Origin: Thiothrix winogradskyi | GTDB taxonomy: Bacteria; Pseudomonadota; Gammaproteobacteria; Thiotrichales; Thiotrichaceae | Length of the DNA stretch: 64,000 nt | Assembly: GCF_021650935.1 (NCBI RefSeq) | Contig: NZ_CP091244.1 | Coordinates: forward strand, 2,046,001 to 2,110,000 | Direction: 5' to 3' | Shown: positions 17,595 to 26,126 of the stretch, piece by piece | Position numbering within the stretch: position 1 is the stretch's first letter | Layout of the letters: each line of letters begins with the position of its first letter | Position numbers and translations under genes: made by a program | The notes under the pieces: model-generated | Database searches by the model: none | The model's input: the letters and a program-made list of their open reading frames with translations, nothing else | Told to the model about the DNA's origin: nothing

Positions 17595-17669
17595 AGCATA
17601 CTCCGTTTATTTTAGGGAATGTAAGTGTTACCATAATACCATTAAGGCAATATATCTGTTACTTAAAAT

Positions 17670-18002
17670 ATGTCAAAACTCGAAGCCGTCATGCCCCTTT
17701 CCCTCAAACGTGCCATCAAGAAATTAGGGCGCGACATCAATACTGCCCGACGGCGGCGGCAATTGACCGTGGAGATGATGACCCAACGTGCCAGCATTTC
17801 CAAGCCGACCTATTTGCGGGTGGAAAAAGGCGATCCCAGCGTTGCCTTTGGCACTTACTGCATGGTGCTGTTCGCGCTGGGCGAAGCCGACCGCATCCAG
17901 GATTTACTGGATATTTCACGTGATGAAACCGGCTTGTTGCTGGACGAAGCCCGTTTGCCCAAACGAATAAGACGCAAATCCATCCTCCCGGAAGCTTTAT
18001 GA
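17670..18002 (+). CDS. XRE/HipB-like helix-turn-helix regulator
   Basis: 110 residues (an internal ATG at residue 8 could be the start). The HTH is visible as LGRDINTARRRRQLTVEMMTQ, then ASISKPTYLRVEKGDPSVAFGTY, typical of HipB-like antitoxins that pair with HipA kinases. No hipA follows: the next gene is ybaK, 31 bp downstream. It is probably an orphan transcription regulator. Confidence 0.8.
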   Translation: MSKLEAVMPLSLKRAIKKLGRDINTARRRRQLTVEMMTQRASISKPTYLRVEKGDPSVAFGTYCMVLFALGEADRIQDLLDISRDETGLLLDEARLPKRIRRKSILPEAL

Positions 18003-18033
18003 ACCAACATGATTTCTACCCGGTAACAAACCC

Positions 18034-18507
18034 ATGACCCCAGCCATCAACCTCGCCAAAAAAGCCAAGATCGCCTTCAAGGTACACGAATACACCCACG
18101 ACCCGGACAACGCCGCCTACGGTTTAGAAGCCGCCGAAAAACTAGGGCTTCCCCCCACGCAAGTATTCAAAACGCTGGTGGTGAGTCTGGATGGCAAAGA
18201 ACTCGCCGTCGGTATCGTGCCAGTCGCCGCGATGCTCAGCATGAAGCACCTCGCCAAAGCCGCCCACGCCAAAAAAGCTGACATGGCAGACAAAGCACTG
18301 GTTGCCCGCACCACGGGTTACGTACTCGGCGGGGTCAGCCCGTTGGGGCAAAAGAAGCTGCTGAAAACCTTCATCGACGAGTCTGCCCTGCAATTTCCGA
18401 CGATTTACGTGAGTGCTGGGCGGCGCGGGCTGGAAATCGAGCTTGCCCCGCAAGACTTGCAAAGCCTGACCCGTGCGGTGTTCACGCCCTTGATGCAAAC
18501 CGAGTAA
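18034..18507 (+). CDS. ybaK: Cys-tRNA(Pro)/Cys-tRNA(Cys) deacylase YbaK
   Basis: 157 residues, the full length of the YbaK/EbsC family. Recognisable stretches are GLPPTQVFKTLVV, a conserved KTLV-type lysine, and TGYVLGGVSPLGQKK with the GG.SP(L/I)G motif. YbaK hydrolyses Cys-tRNA(Pro) made by mischarging and thereby edits translation. It follows the HTH gene closely and is followed 16 bp later by an alpha/beta hydrolase gene in the same direction. Confidence 0.92.
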   Translation: MTPAINLAKKAKIAFKVHEYTHDPDNAAYGLEAAEKLGLPPTQVFKTLVVSLDGKELAVGIVPVAAMLSMKHLAKAAHAKKADMADKALVARTTGYVLGGVSPLGQKKLLKTFIDESALQFPTIYVSAGRRGLEIELAPQDLQSLTRAVFTPLMQTE

Positions 18508-18523
18508 CGTTTTTGTGGGGTAA

Positions 18524-19222
18524 ATGATGGCAACAAAACTCGTCCTCCTCCCCGGTCTTGATGGCACGGGCTTGCTGTTCCAGCCGTTACTGGAAGCGTT
18601 GGGGGCAGCATTTCCGGTTCAGGTCATTTGTTACCCGCCCGATCAATGCCTGTCGGTGGAAGCACTGGCGGCACAAGTTCGCGCACAAGTGACGTTCGAC
18701 ATCGACACGGTATTGCTGGCGGAATCGTTTTCCGGCTTGATCGCGGTGGAATTGCTGAGGCAGGGAATCCCGTTACGCAGCGTTATTTTTTGTGCGTCGT
18801 TTGCCAGTGCACCGCATCCGTGGTTGTTGAAACTGGCGATGCATTTGCCGTTGGAACGTTGGTGGCGGTTGCCGTTACCTGAGTCGTTGCTGCGATTGTT
18901 GGGTATTGATGCACGCTTACAAGCCTTGCTGAAACCGGTGCGGGAGCAAGTGCTGCCCAGCGTGGCGGCGTACCGTTTGCGGCTGATTGCAGCAGCACGC
19001 CCGTTTGCCTTGGCGCAACGCTGGGAAATCCCCTGTCATTATTTGCGGGCAGTCAATGATTGGGCAGTACCGGAGCGGTGTGCAAATGAGTTACGGCGGT
19101 ACTTTTACCATGTGGAAATCACCCGCATTGCGCAGTCTGGTCATTTTTTGCTGCAAACGCAGCCAGCGGCGTGTGCGGCGGTGTTAAAACGGTTGATAAT
19201 AACGATGGAGGAATCACCATGA
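18524..19222 (+). CDS. Alpha/beta-fold hydrolase
   Basis: 232 residues. The N-terminus LVLLPGLDGTGLLFQPLL carries the oxyanion region. The nucleophile elbow reads LLAESFSGLIA, with Ser in an AESFSG context, and the likely catalytic His is in AQSGHFLLQT near the C-terminus. Probably a cytoplasmic esterase or lipase-like enzyme; the substrate is unknown. Its last codons overlap the start of the small lipoprotein gene. Confidence 0.82.
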   Translation: MMATKLVLLPGLDGTGLLFQPLLEALGAAFPVQVICYPPDQCLSVEALAAQVRAQVTFDIDTVLLAESFSGLIAVELLRQGIPLRSVIFCASFASAPHPWLLKLAMHLPLERWWRLPLPESLLRLLGIDARLQALLKPVREQVLPSVAAYRLRLIAAARPFALAQRWEIPCHYLRAVNDWAVPERCANELRRYFYHVEITRIAQSGHFLLQTQPAACAAVLKRLIITMEESP

Positions 19223-19398
19223 AACGCTACGGAAAACACTTACTGCTTTGGCTATGCCTGCTGGGGCTGAATGCCTGCGCCACGCCACACCCGGATTGCG
19301 AAAAAGCGGATGCGTTTGGGCATTGCCAAAAATGGACGGGAGTTGAGCCGAGTTGCCCTAAACCGGATTTTCTGGGTTTTTGCCCGCCGAGTCGGTAA
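19219..19398 (+). CDS. Small lipoprotein
   Basis: 59 residues from the ATG at 19219, which overlaps the hydrolase stop (ATGA) after a GGAGGAA site. The signal peptide ends in a lipobox LGLNAC. The mature part has four further cysteines and repeats a C.K.D..G.C/F motif (CEKADAFGHC, CPKPDFLGFC), suggesting two small disulfide-stabilised hairpins. Function unknown. Confidence 0.7.
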   Translation: MKRYGKHLLLWLCLLGLNACATPHPDCEKADAFGHCQKWTGVEPSCPKPDFLGFCPPSR

Positions 19399-19420
19399 GT
19401 GTTGAATTAAAGGAGTTACT

Positions 19421-19774
19421 ATGCGTTTGAATTTGCCGATGCTATTTGCCGCTATCGCGTTGTTTGTCATTGAGGTGATTATCGCCACCAAGCTCAACGA
19501 TTACACCTTCATTCGCGCTTATTTCGGCGATTTTCTGGTGGTGATTTTGGTGTATTGCGCGGTGAAAGCTTTTTGGGATGTGGAACCGAAACGGCTGGCA
19601 ATCGGTGTGTTTGCCTTTGCTGTGGTGGTGGAATTGGCGCAATTGTTCCGTGTGGCGGATGTACTGCAATTGACCGGTTGGGCGCGGGTGGTGGTGGGGA
19701 CGAGCTTCAGTTTCCATGATGTGTTGATGTATGCGGCGGGGTGTGTGACGGTGTGGTGGGTGGATACGCATTAG
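19421..19774 (+). CDS. DUF2809 family membrane protein
   Basis: 117 residues, four hydrophobic segments. The conserved DUF2809 stretches are IRAYFGDFLVVILVY near residue 30, VELAQLFRV near residue 70 and GTSFSFHDVLMYAAG near residue 95. The family is widespread and its function is unknown. A GGAG ribosome binding site precedes the ATG. Confidence 0.85.
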   Translation: MRLNLPMLFAAIALFVIEVIIATKLNDYTFIRAYFGDFLVVILVYCAVKAFWDVEPKRLAIGVFAFAVVVELAQLFRVADVLQLTGWARVVVGTSFSFHDVLMYAAGCVTVWWVDTH

Positions 19775-19785
19775 CAGTGATGTAA

Positions 19786-20220
19786 ACTGTCAGTATTGCA
19801 GAAGGCTATGCAGAACGTTGGATTGCAACCCACGCCCACCAATTTTACACCAATCAACACGTTACGCTTGCTGTTACCGATGTCACTAACGGCACTGTCC
19901 TTGGCACGGTCAGCCTAGGTGTACGCAGTACCCAAAAACGCGCCGAACTCGGCTATTGGATCGGTGTTCCTTATTGGGGCAACGGCTATTGCACGGAGGC
20001 TGCGCAAGCCCTGATCCACTACGGTTTTGAGGTACTGGATTTACACAAAATCGTCGCACGGCATTTCGTCAGCAACCCAGCCTCTGGGCGGGTCATGCAA
20101 AAAATGGGAATGCAGCACGAAGCGGTCTTGCGTGAAGAAGTCCTCAAGGATGGCGTGTATCACGACATGGCGATATATGGGCTGATTAATCCCGCGCATT
20201 CCCAGCAACATGTTCCCTAA
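19786..20220 (+). pseudogene. GNAT acetyltransferase, 5' truncated
   Basis: The open frame ends at TAA 20218-20220 but has no start; an in-frame stop lies at 19783. The visible part has RimJ/RimL-type motifs (LGYWIGVPYWGNGYCTEAAQ, FVSNPASGRVMQKMGM). The first 40 or so residues, including the usual LxLRP strand, are missing. The join directly follows the DUF2809 stop, so a deletion is likely. Confidence 0.75.
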
Positions 20221-20622
20221 AAAACCACAGATCATAAATGCAACTTGAATAATTCAACCTATAATTAAAAATCCATTCAACAAGGACAGTTAACAATGCC
20301 AATAACACGCACGAACCAAGCCATGTTCGACACAGAACAAGCATATCGGCGCGAGCAACAAAACGATGGAAAGAACCCGCGCACTACCACTATGATTTCC
20401 GCATTCCTGATGCAAGCACCTACCACCGCGTTTACAATCAGTGATGAATCACATCACCAAAGAACCTTTGAAAACCCTCACCGCGATGAACCCTTACCCA
20501 CACCTCAACGGCGCATACTTCGGGCAAAACACCACGCTGACTTTTGGCGACAAACAGGTGATCAGCATGGGAGATCTGCAAATCGTCGATTGAACTGGTG
20601 ATTTGCAGACTTTTATCCTATA
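20221..20622 (+). other. Decayed or non-coding stretch, no confident gene
   Basis: A 101-codon frame (20296-20601) has an AAGGACAG site before its ATG but unusual composition and no recognised family. Overlapping frames also read protein-like segments (HYHYDFRIPDASTYHRVY, then NPYPHLNGAYFGQNTTLTFG). This looks like a frameshifted remnant of some gene. It lies between two 5'-truncated genes. Confidence 0.35.
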
Positions 20623-20625
20623 TAT

Positions 20626-21378
20626 TAGCGAATAGAGGTAATAATATCGGTAAAATTCCCTCGACTACACAATAATGCGCTGCAACCGAACCGCTTTTTT
20701 AACAGTTACCTGCAAACCTATGTAGAGCGTGATGTCAGGGCATTACTCAATCTGAAAGACTTGGGGAAATTTCAACAACTTCTAACCCCGTTGGCGGGAA
20801 GGGTCGGGCAAGTCGTGAATTATGCGGCGCTCTCCAATGATGTGGGCGTATCAGCCTCTACCATCCAGCAATGGATTAGCGTGTTGAAGGCATCGTACAT
20901 CCTGTTTGAATTGCCGCCTTTCTTTGAAAATATTCGTAAACGGGTGGTGAAATCCCCCAAGTTGTATTTCACTGATACGGGTTTAGCCGCTTTTTTGCTG
21001 GGCATCCAATCTGCCGAGCAAGTCGCCCGCGACCCGTTACGCGGCAATTTATACGAAAACCTGATGATTTTGGACGTGCTGAAAGCACACCTCAATCGCG
21101 GCTTGCGTCCCGACCTGTTTTTCTACCGTGATTCATTGGGTAACGAAGTAGACTTGCTGGTTCGTCAGAATCAGCGGCTATTACCGATAGAAATCAAATC
21201 GTCGGCAACCTTTTCCAGCAGTTTTCTGAAAGGCATTGAAAGTTTTCGCGCCACCTCTTCGGATTGTTTGGAGGAAGCCATCGTGTTATACAACGGCGAC
21301 CAAACCTTCACTATTCACGGTACTCGCATCTTCAATCCGCTGACATCTGGTGAAAGCCCTTACTGCCCTCATCGTTAA
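20626..21378 (+). pseudogene. AAA/DUF4143 ATPase, 5' truncated
   Basis: The frame is open from just after a stop (TAG near 20623) and has no proper start. The residues from RFFNSYLQTYVERDVRALLN onward are the C-terminal DUF4143 part of prokaryotic AAA_14 ATPases, with the wHTH (VSASTIQQWISVLKASYI) and a nuclease-like fold (NEVDLLV...LPIEIKSS, D..E.K-type). The N-terminal P-loop ATPase of about 150 residues is absent. Translation could begin only at weak internal sites such as TTG 20761. Confidence 0.75.
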
Positions 21379-21404
21379 CCAAAGGACTCTCTGCGGTGAA
21401 TCAC

Positions 21405-21548
21405 ATGGAACGTGCCACCTGGCTCTACGGCACACGAGATAACGTCACGCCCGCCGCTTGCATCATTGTCAGCCGTTTTGCCGCGCAGCTTGGCGTACCG
21501 ACCGATGCGATTTATCCATCATTACGCTATCACTGGGATGTAACTTGA
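21405..21548 (+). CDS. Hypothetical small protein (47 residues)
   Basis: An ATG at 21405 (GTG at 21396 possible) opens a short frame ending in TGATG that overlaps the start of the next gene. Its stop/start overlap is consistent with translational coupling. No family is recognised; it may be a remnant of a longer gene, as are its upstream neighbours. Confidence 0.35.
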   Translation: MERATWLYGTRDNVTPAACIIVSRFAAQLGVPTDAIYPSLRYHWDVT

Positions 21549-22276
21549 TGCTTAAAAAATTCGTCTTCACGCTGTTAATCCTCCCTTTTCTTGGCGTAGG
21601 ATTCGCTTTGTTTTTCCCCAGCAAGGCGGCAATCGTGATGGATTACTTCAAGCTTAAAATTACACAACAATACAGTGTGAATGATCGGCTAACGCAATTT
21701 GGTACGGCTGTGCAACAACGGCTTGCTGCTGATTTTCAGCAAGCAGGCATTGCGTTGCCGCCTGCTGCCATCACGTTGCTGGCATTCAAAGACAGCAAGC
21801 GGTTGGAGCTTTACGCGGCTGACCCAACAGGCGCATGGAGGCAAGTGAAAGCTTACCCCATCCAAGCCGCCAGCGGCATTCTAGGGCCGAAGCTCCGCGA
21901 AGGCGACCGCCAAGTGCCGGAGGGCATTTATAACATTGAGTCGTTAAACCCCAATAGCTTGTTTCACGTATCACTGCGGCTGAATTACCCGAATGCATTT
22001 GATCGGGCGATGGGGGCGGCAGATGGGCGTGAAAACCTCGGTTCAGACATTATGATTCACGGCAAAGCCCAGTCTATTGGTTGTTTGGCGATGGGCGATG
22101 AGGCGGCGGAAGAGTTGTTTGCATTAGCCGCATGGGTGGGCAAGGAAAATATGCGGGTGGTGATTGCCCCGACTGATTTTCGCCAAGCGGGGGCGCAAAT
22201 TCCCGTTGAAAATGTGCCTGTGTGGGCAACAACACTCTACCCGCAGTTGCTGGCGGAATTGGCGCAATACCCATAA
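21548..22276 (+). CDS. YafK-type L,D-transpeptidase-fold protein
   Basis: 242 residues from the ATG at 21548 (a longer upstream frame is not supported). An N-terminal signal anchor (residues 4-24) is followed by the YkuD/YafK catalytic region: IMIHGKAQSIGCLAMGDEAAEELF contains the HG and SxGC motifs with the catalytic Cys. YafK-family enzymes act on murein-linked lipoprotein in the periplasm. No operon partner is visible other than the tiny upstream frame. Confidence 0.85.
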   Translation: MLKKFVFTLLILPFLGVGFALFFPSKAAIVMDYFKLKITQQYSVNDRLTQFGTAVQQRLAADFQQAGIALPPAAITLLAFKDSKRLELYAADPTGAWRQVKAYPIQAASGILGPKLREGDRQVPEGIYNIESLNPNSLFHVSLRLNYPNAFDRAMGAADGRENLGSDIMIHGKAQSIGCLAMGDEAAEELFALAAWVGKENMRVVIAPTDFRQAGAQIPVENVPVWATTLYPQLLAELAQYP

Positions 22277-22344
22277 CCCGTAACGCAGCCAGCACCAAAA
22301 TGTGAAGGCATTATGGACATTTACGCCAGTTTCTCTGCCTGAAA

Positions 22345-22863
22345 TTAAGCGCTACTGCCCGATTTTAGCAAACGTTGCCAAATGCTATTCGCAACCACAT
22401 GCCCAAAACGTTCCTGATAGTAATGCGCGAACGCAAAGCGGATGTAGGGCGGCAGTGTTGTGTGCGCCTTTTTAAACGTCAGGAATATCCAGCGGTGTTC
22501 AAAAATATTCAGCACGGCGGCGACATCCCACAATGGCGGCAGAATCAGCGTGACACGTTTGCCCACGCGATTCAGTTCATCCCAAAACGCTTGCGGGTCT
22601 TCTACATGCTCAAGGGTGTGTGAACACAATACCTCGTCAAATTCACCGTCTTTGAACGGTAGCTGGTAAATATCGGGAATCAGCATGAAATTGTTCACGC
22701 CCGGTTGCGCCACAATATCGGCATTCACGCGCCCGACTGACGTATTGCCGCAGCAAATATTCAAATCCCATCGTTGCTGCTTAATCAGGCGTGGTTTTAA
22801 GATGCGATAACTGAGCAGATTTAATGCCAGCAAACCCACCACAATCCCAACAATAATTTCCAT
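22345..22863 (-). CDS. Class I SAM-dependent methyltransferase (type 11-like)
   Basis: 172 residues from ATG 22863; an ATG four codons upstream is an alternative. A single N-terminal hydrophobic helix (residues 2-20) anchors it. The methyltransferase signature is LPFKDGEFDEVLCSHTLEHVEDPQAFWDEL. The glycine-rich motif I is weak (LNICCGNTSVG). The product modified is unknown. It is transcribed leftwards, away from the amidohydrolase gene. Confidence 0.75.
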   Translation of the reverse strand: MEIIVGIVVGLLALNLLSYRILKPRLIKQQRWDLNICCGNTSVGRVNADIVAQPGVNNFMLIPDIYQLPFKDGEFDEVLCSHTLEHVEDPQAFWDELNRVGKRVTLILPPLWDVAAVLNIFEHRWIFLTFKKAHTTLPPYIRFAFAHYYQERFGHVVANSIWQRLLKSGSSA

Positions 22864-22977
22864 GCATACCCTCAATGGTTTGTGTTGATGTGAGGGGCGT
22901 AGATTGCCAGAAAATGATGACAGTATGGTTAAGGAATCATGCTATCTGATCAGGGTGAACGTCGCTTAACGCGCCAT

Positions 22978-24093
22978 TTACTGCACTCCCAATACCGCAG
23001 CGTTGCGTGTAAACGTCTCCGGCGGCACGCCCAGTGTCTGTTTCAACGCCACATCTCGATCCCAATGGTTGGGAATGTTATTGATGCGGCGCATCTCTTC
23101 CTTGGTTAAATTCAGTGGAAAATACCAAGCCGAAGTCAAAATCATATTGGAAAGCGGGAAATCGCTCCCGTACAGCAACCGTCCTTGCAAGCGTGGTTCA
23201 CGCAATGCCTTGTCCAGAAACCCCAGTTTGTTGACTTGGGTGAGGCTGGAAATGTCGACGTATAAATTCGGGTATTGTGGCAACAGTGGCAAAATACGCT
23301 GGTAATTGTCTTCCCCGTGATTTCCCCCCGTGGTGGCAATGTGCGCAGCAATCACCGTGACACCCAAAGATAGCGGCAATTCCAGCCGCTTCGGGTCGCC
23401 ATAAGCATCATTGGCGGTGCTAAACGAACGTTCCTGCCCCGTGTGGCTCAACAGCGGCAGATTCAACTCGCACATTTTCTGGTAAAACGCGGTGAGTGTC
23501 GGGTCGGCAGGGTCGATATGCTGGATATTGGGAATCCATTTCACCAGCACTGCACCTTGCTGTTTCGCCTGTTCGAGTTGGGTAAGTGCATCTTTGCGGT
23601 AGGGGTTGATGCTGGCCCCGAAGTAAAACAAATCGGGGTAACGTTTGACTTGTGCCGCCACGTATTCGTTGGGAATGTAAATCTCGGTGCGCGGCAAATC
23701 CAGCTCGCCTTGGGTGTCGACCGCGCCATCCATTGCCAATAACACCACACCTTGCACTGCCTGCGAATCCCGTAAGCGTGCTGCGATTTTATCGACCGCA
23801 ATGCTGTCGCCGTGTTGTTCCAGCTCTTGGAGCGTCACCCCAAAACCCGCAAGGTACTGCTTGAAGCGGAAATTTTCCTGTAATGACGGCGAGATATAAC
23901 AACCGCTGCCGCCCGCGCCGATGCCTGCAATATGGGTGTGCATGTCGATGATTTTTCCACGATTAATCGGTGCAGGCGGTACAACTGCGCCCGTGAAAAA
24001 CACCTCGCGCAACAGCAGCAGTACTGCGATTAGCAGGGTGAGCGTTAACGGGAAGCCGATTAGCAGGCGTTTGCGCCATGAGTGATTTTTCAT
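22978..24093 (-). CDS. Membrane-anchored amidohydrolase (amidohydrolase_2 type)
   Basis: 371 residues from ATG 24093; a start 27 codons upstream is less likely because the signal anchor begins at this methionine. The transmembrane helix at residues 10-30 is followed by a TIM-barrel metal-dependent hydrolase: IIDMHTHIAG (HxH), LVKWIPN (Lys region), LLSHTGQE, VTVIAAHIATT and LYGSDFPL (Asp). These match the order of metal ligands in amidohydrolase_2 enzymes. The substrate is unknown; the anchor suggests a periplasmic catalytic domain. Confidence 0.82.
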   Translation of the reverse strand: MKNHSWRKRLLIGFPLTLTLLIAVLLLLREVFFTGAVVPPAPINRGKIIDMHTHIAGIGAGGSGCYISPSLQENFRFKQYLAGFGVTLQELEQHGDSIAVDKIAARLRDSQAVQGVVLLAMDGAVDTQGELDLPRTEIYIPNEYVAAQVKRYPDLFYFGASINPYRKDALTQLEQAKQQGAVLVKWIPNIQHIDPADPTLTAFYQKMCELNLPLLSHTGQERSFSTANDAYGDPKRLELPLSLGVTVIAAHIATTGGNHGEDNYQRILPLLPQYPNLYVDISSLTQVNKLGFLDKALREPRLQGRLLYGSDFPLSNMILTSAWYFPLNLTKEEMRRINNIPNHWDRDVALKQTLGVPPETFTRNAAVLGVQ

Positions 24094-24293
24094 GTGGTTC
24101 TGCGGTTTTTTGATTACGATGAATGGGGGATTTTGTTCCTGATTTTCGGTAAAAGTAAAACTCGGTAGCAGCAAGTAGCGGAAATTACGACGTAAAGTAG
24201 CGTGTGGTGCGACTTATGAGGCAGGTGTTTTCCATGACGTAGTGCTTGGCGCATGATGTTTCCATTATCAACCAAGTCAAACAGGGAATCCTT

Positions 24294-24908
24294 ATGCGCC
24301 ACTTGCTCCGTTACCTGCTCATCGCCGTCTTGAGTTTTGCTAGTGTTGGCTGCGCCACGCACGCCTTACATTCCAGCAAAAACACTAGCACTGAAAAAAT
24401 CAACAGCTTCCTAATCACACCTGATAAAGCCACGTTGGTAGTCGCAGGTGAGCAACACCACTTCATTTTTCCGCTGAATGAGCCGTTGAAATCGGTATTG
24501 CAATGGCAGGGACGCGCCAAACTTACCCCGACCTTCGACAACTTCACCGTGAATGCGGGGCAGGGCGTGAGCGGTAGTTATACTTTGCAAGCCGATGTGG
24601 GCAAACTCACGGTGGAGGAACACCAATTTTTAACCCAACGCGGCTTCAGCCAACAGGGCAATACCGTGGCATACCGTGCGGCTATTCAGGGAACGCGCTA
24701 TCTGGCAGGCAACGTGCGAGTGCCGCAAACGGCATTCTTCCGCCAGCCGTATGAATTGACGGTGATTGCGCCGGATGGTGTGACGGATGCAGCCGCGAAA
24801 ATTGCCCTGACCCCGCTGACACTGGCGGCGGATGGCGTAACCGCTGTGCTGGGCGGGATTGTGCTTGCGCCGTTTTTTGGCTTGCTAATGATGTCCGGCG
24901 GGCTTTGA
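24294..24908 (+). CDS. Hypothetical lipoprotein
   Basis: 204 residues with an AGGGAATCCT site before the ATG. The signal peptide ends in the lipobox ASVGC. The middle is beta-rich, and the last 60 residues include a hydrophobic, Gly-rich tail (LTLAADGVTAVLGGIVLAPF). No family recognised. A terminator-like hairpin follows the stop. Confidence 0.7.
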   Translation: MRHLLRYLLIAVLSFASVGCATHALHSSKNTSTEKINSFLITPDKATLVVAGEQHHFIFPLNEPLKSVLQWQGRAKLTPTFDNFTVNAGQGVSGSYTLQADVGKLTVEEHQFLTQRGFSQQGNTVAYRAAIQGTRYLAGNVRVPQTAFFRQPYELTVIAPDGVTDAAAKIALTPLTLAADGVTAVLGGIVLAPFFGLLMMSGGL

Positions 24909-24916
24909 GGTGATAG

Positions 24917-24947
24917 GATTAGCCCTCCTGATCAGAGGCTAATCTTT
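24917..24947 (+). terminator. Terminator-like hairpin after the lipoprotein gene
   Basis: Perfect 8-bp stem GATTAGCC (24917-24924) and GGCTAATC (24937-24944), 12-nt loop, followed by TTT only. The short T-run makes it a weak candidate, but its position right after the stop fits. Confidence 0.5.
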
Positions 24948-24951
24948 CCCC

Positions 24952-25162
24952 ATGTCGAACACTCAACGTTTATTTCACCCGCGCTCACTCAGCAAGGCAC
25001 TGGCTGCCAACAACAGTCGTGGCTGCTTGACGCAATACGTGGGAAGCGTGGTTTGACAAGGATAAAGCGGTGCTTCAGGATTTGAGCTGCCAGCTTGCCG
25101 CGCAAGAACAGGCGTTGAATCGGGAGGTTTACGGGTTGTTTGGGTTGGAAGGAAGCATTTAG
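24952..25162 (+). pseudogene. Remnant of a type IIG restriction-methylase gene (ends fused)
   Basis: A short frame starts MSNTQRLFHPRSLSKALAA, which resembles the N-terminus of Eco57I-like restriction-modification enzymes. In another frame, from about 25040, the sequence reads WEAWFDKDKAVLQ ... LNREVYGLFGL and ends at TAG 25160-25162, resembling the C-terminus of the same kind of enzyme. The central gene of about 3 kb is missing. The simplest reading is a large internal deletion of a type IIG gene. The identification is by recognition of motifs and is not certain. Confidence 0.5.
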
Positions 25163-25183
25163 TAACGGCGTTACCGCCGTAAT

Positions 25184-25306
25184 CCCCTCACCCCCCAGCC
25201 CCCGCACCCAGCCGCTTTCAGCGTCGTCCCTCAAGGGGCGAGGGGGAGCAAGAAAAACAATCTCTTAGCCCCTCGCCCCTTGAGGGAGAGGGGTTGGGGT
25301 GAGGGG
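25184..25306. repeat. GC-rich palindromic intergenic repeat
   Basis: Two arms (CCCCTCACCCCCCAGCCCC... and ...GGGGTTGGGGTGAGGGG) flank a second inner stem (CCCTCAAGGGGCGAGGGG and CCCCTCGCCCCTTGAGGG). The whole can fold into a long hairpin. A close relative is at 57998-58093, and a related short piece lies inside the mlaE gene near 53233. It is a REP/MITE-like family element. Confidence 0.8.
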
Positions 25307-25415
25307 TAAGTTCGGAGTGATTCAATAAAGTGTTAAAATATGCCTTGTTCACCTGAAGAATTAGGAGATACAGCATGATCCAAGACTCAAACGATTACTG
25401 AAAAAAGCAGGCTAA

Positions 25416-26126
25416 ATGATTAACAAGTATCAGAACATCGTCATCCTCACCGGCGCGGGCATTTCCGCCGAATCCGGCATTCAAACCTTCCGCGCCAGTG
25501 ACGGCTTGTGGCACAACCACCGCATCGAAGAGGTCGCCACCCCGCAAGGTTTCGCCAACAACCCCGCGCTGGTGCACGAATTTTACAACACGCGCCGCCA
25601 GCAATTGCTCGACCCCACTGTGCAACCGAATGCCGCCCACCTCGCTCTTGGACGGCTGGAACGCGAACATTCCGGCAATGTGTTGCTCGTTACCCAAAAC
25701 GTCGATGATCTGCACGAACGCGCAGGCAGCGAAAACTTGCTGCACATGCACGGTGAATTGAACAAAATCCGCTGCAACCATTGCGGCATGGGTTACGACT
25801 GCATGGAGGACATCGGCGCACACACCGAGTGTAAAAGCTGCGGCAAAACCGGCGGAATGCGCCCGCATATCGTCTGGTTCGGCGAAATGCCTTTGTATAT
25901 GCGCCAGATTGAAACCGCCCTGTTACACTGCGATTTATTCATCTCTATTGGCACATCCGGCAATGTGTACCCCGCCGCTGGTTTTGTCGAAGTCGCCCGT
26001 GACAGCGGCGCACACACGGTGGAATTAAACCTCGACCCCGGCAGCAATAGTGAGCTGTTTCACCAGTCCATCAACGGCTTCGCCAGCCAAATCGTCCCCG
26101 CTTTTGTGGAGCAATATTTATGTTAA
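25416..26126 (+). CDS. cobB: NAD-dependent protein deacylase (sirtuin, CobB-like)
   Basis: 236 residues. Sirtuin motifs in order: ILTGAGISAESGIQTFR (NAD binding), TQNVDDLHERAG, the catalytic His in HMHGEL, four Zn cysteines (CNHCG, then CKSCG), PHIVWFGE, and SIGTSGNVYPAAG. Class III bacterial sirtuins with these features remove acyl groups from lysines. The 3' end overlaps the next start by 7 bp, so it is probably cotranscribed with the CvfB-like gene. Confidence 0.92.
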   Translation: MINKYQNIVILTGAGISAESGIQTFRASDGLWHNHRIEEVATPQGFANNPALVHEFYNTRRQQLLDPTVQPNAAHLALGRLEREHSGNVLLVTQNVDDLHERAGSENLLHMHGELNKIRCNHCGMGYDCMEDIGAHTECKSCGKTGGMRPHIVWFGEMPLYMRQIETALLHCDLFISIGTSGNVYPAAGFVEVARDSGAHTVELNLDPGSNSELFHQSINGFASQIVPAFVEQYLC

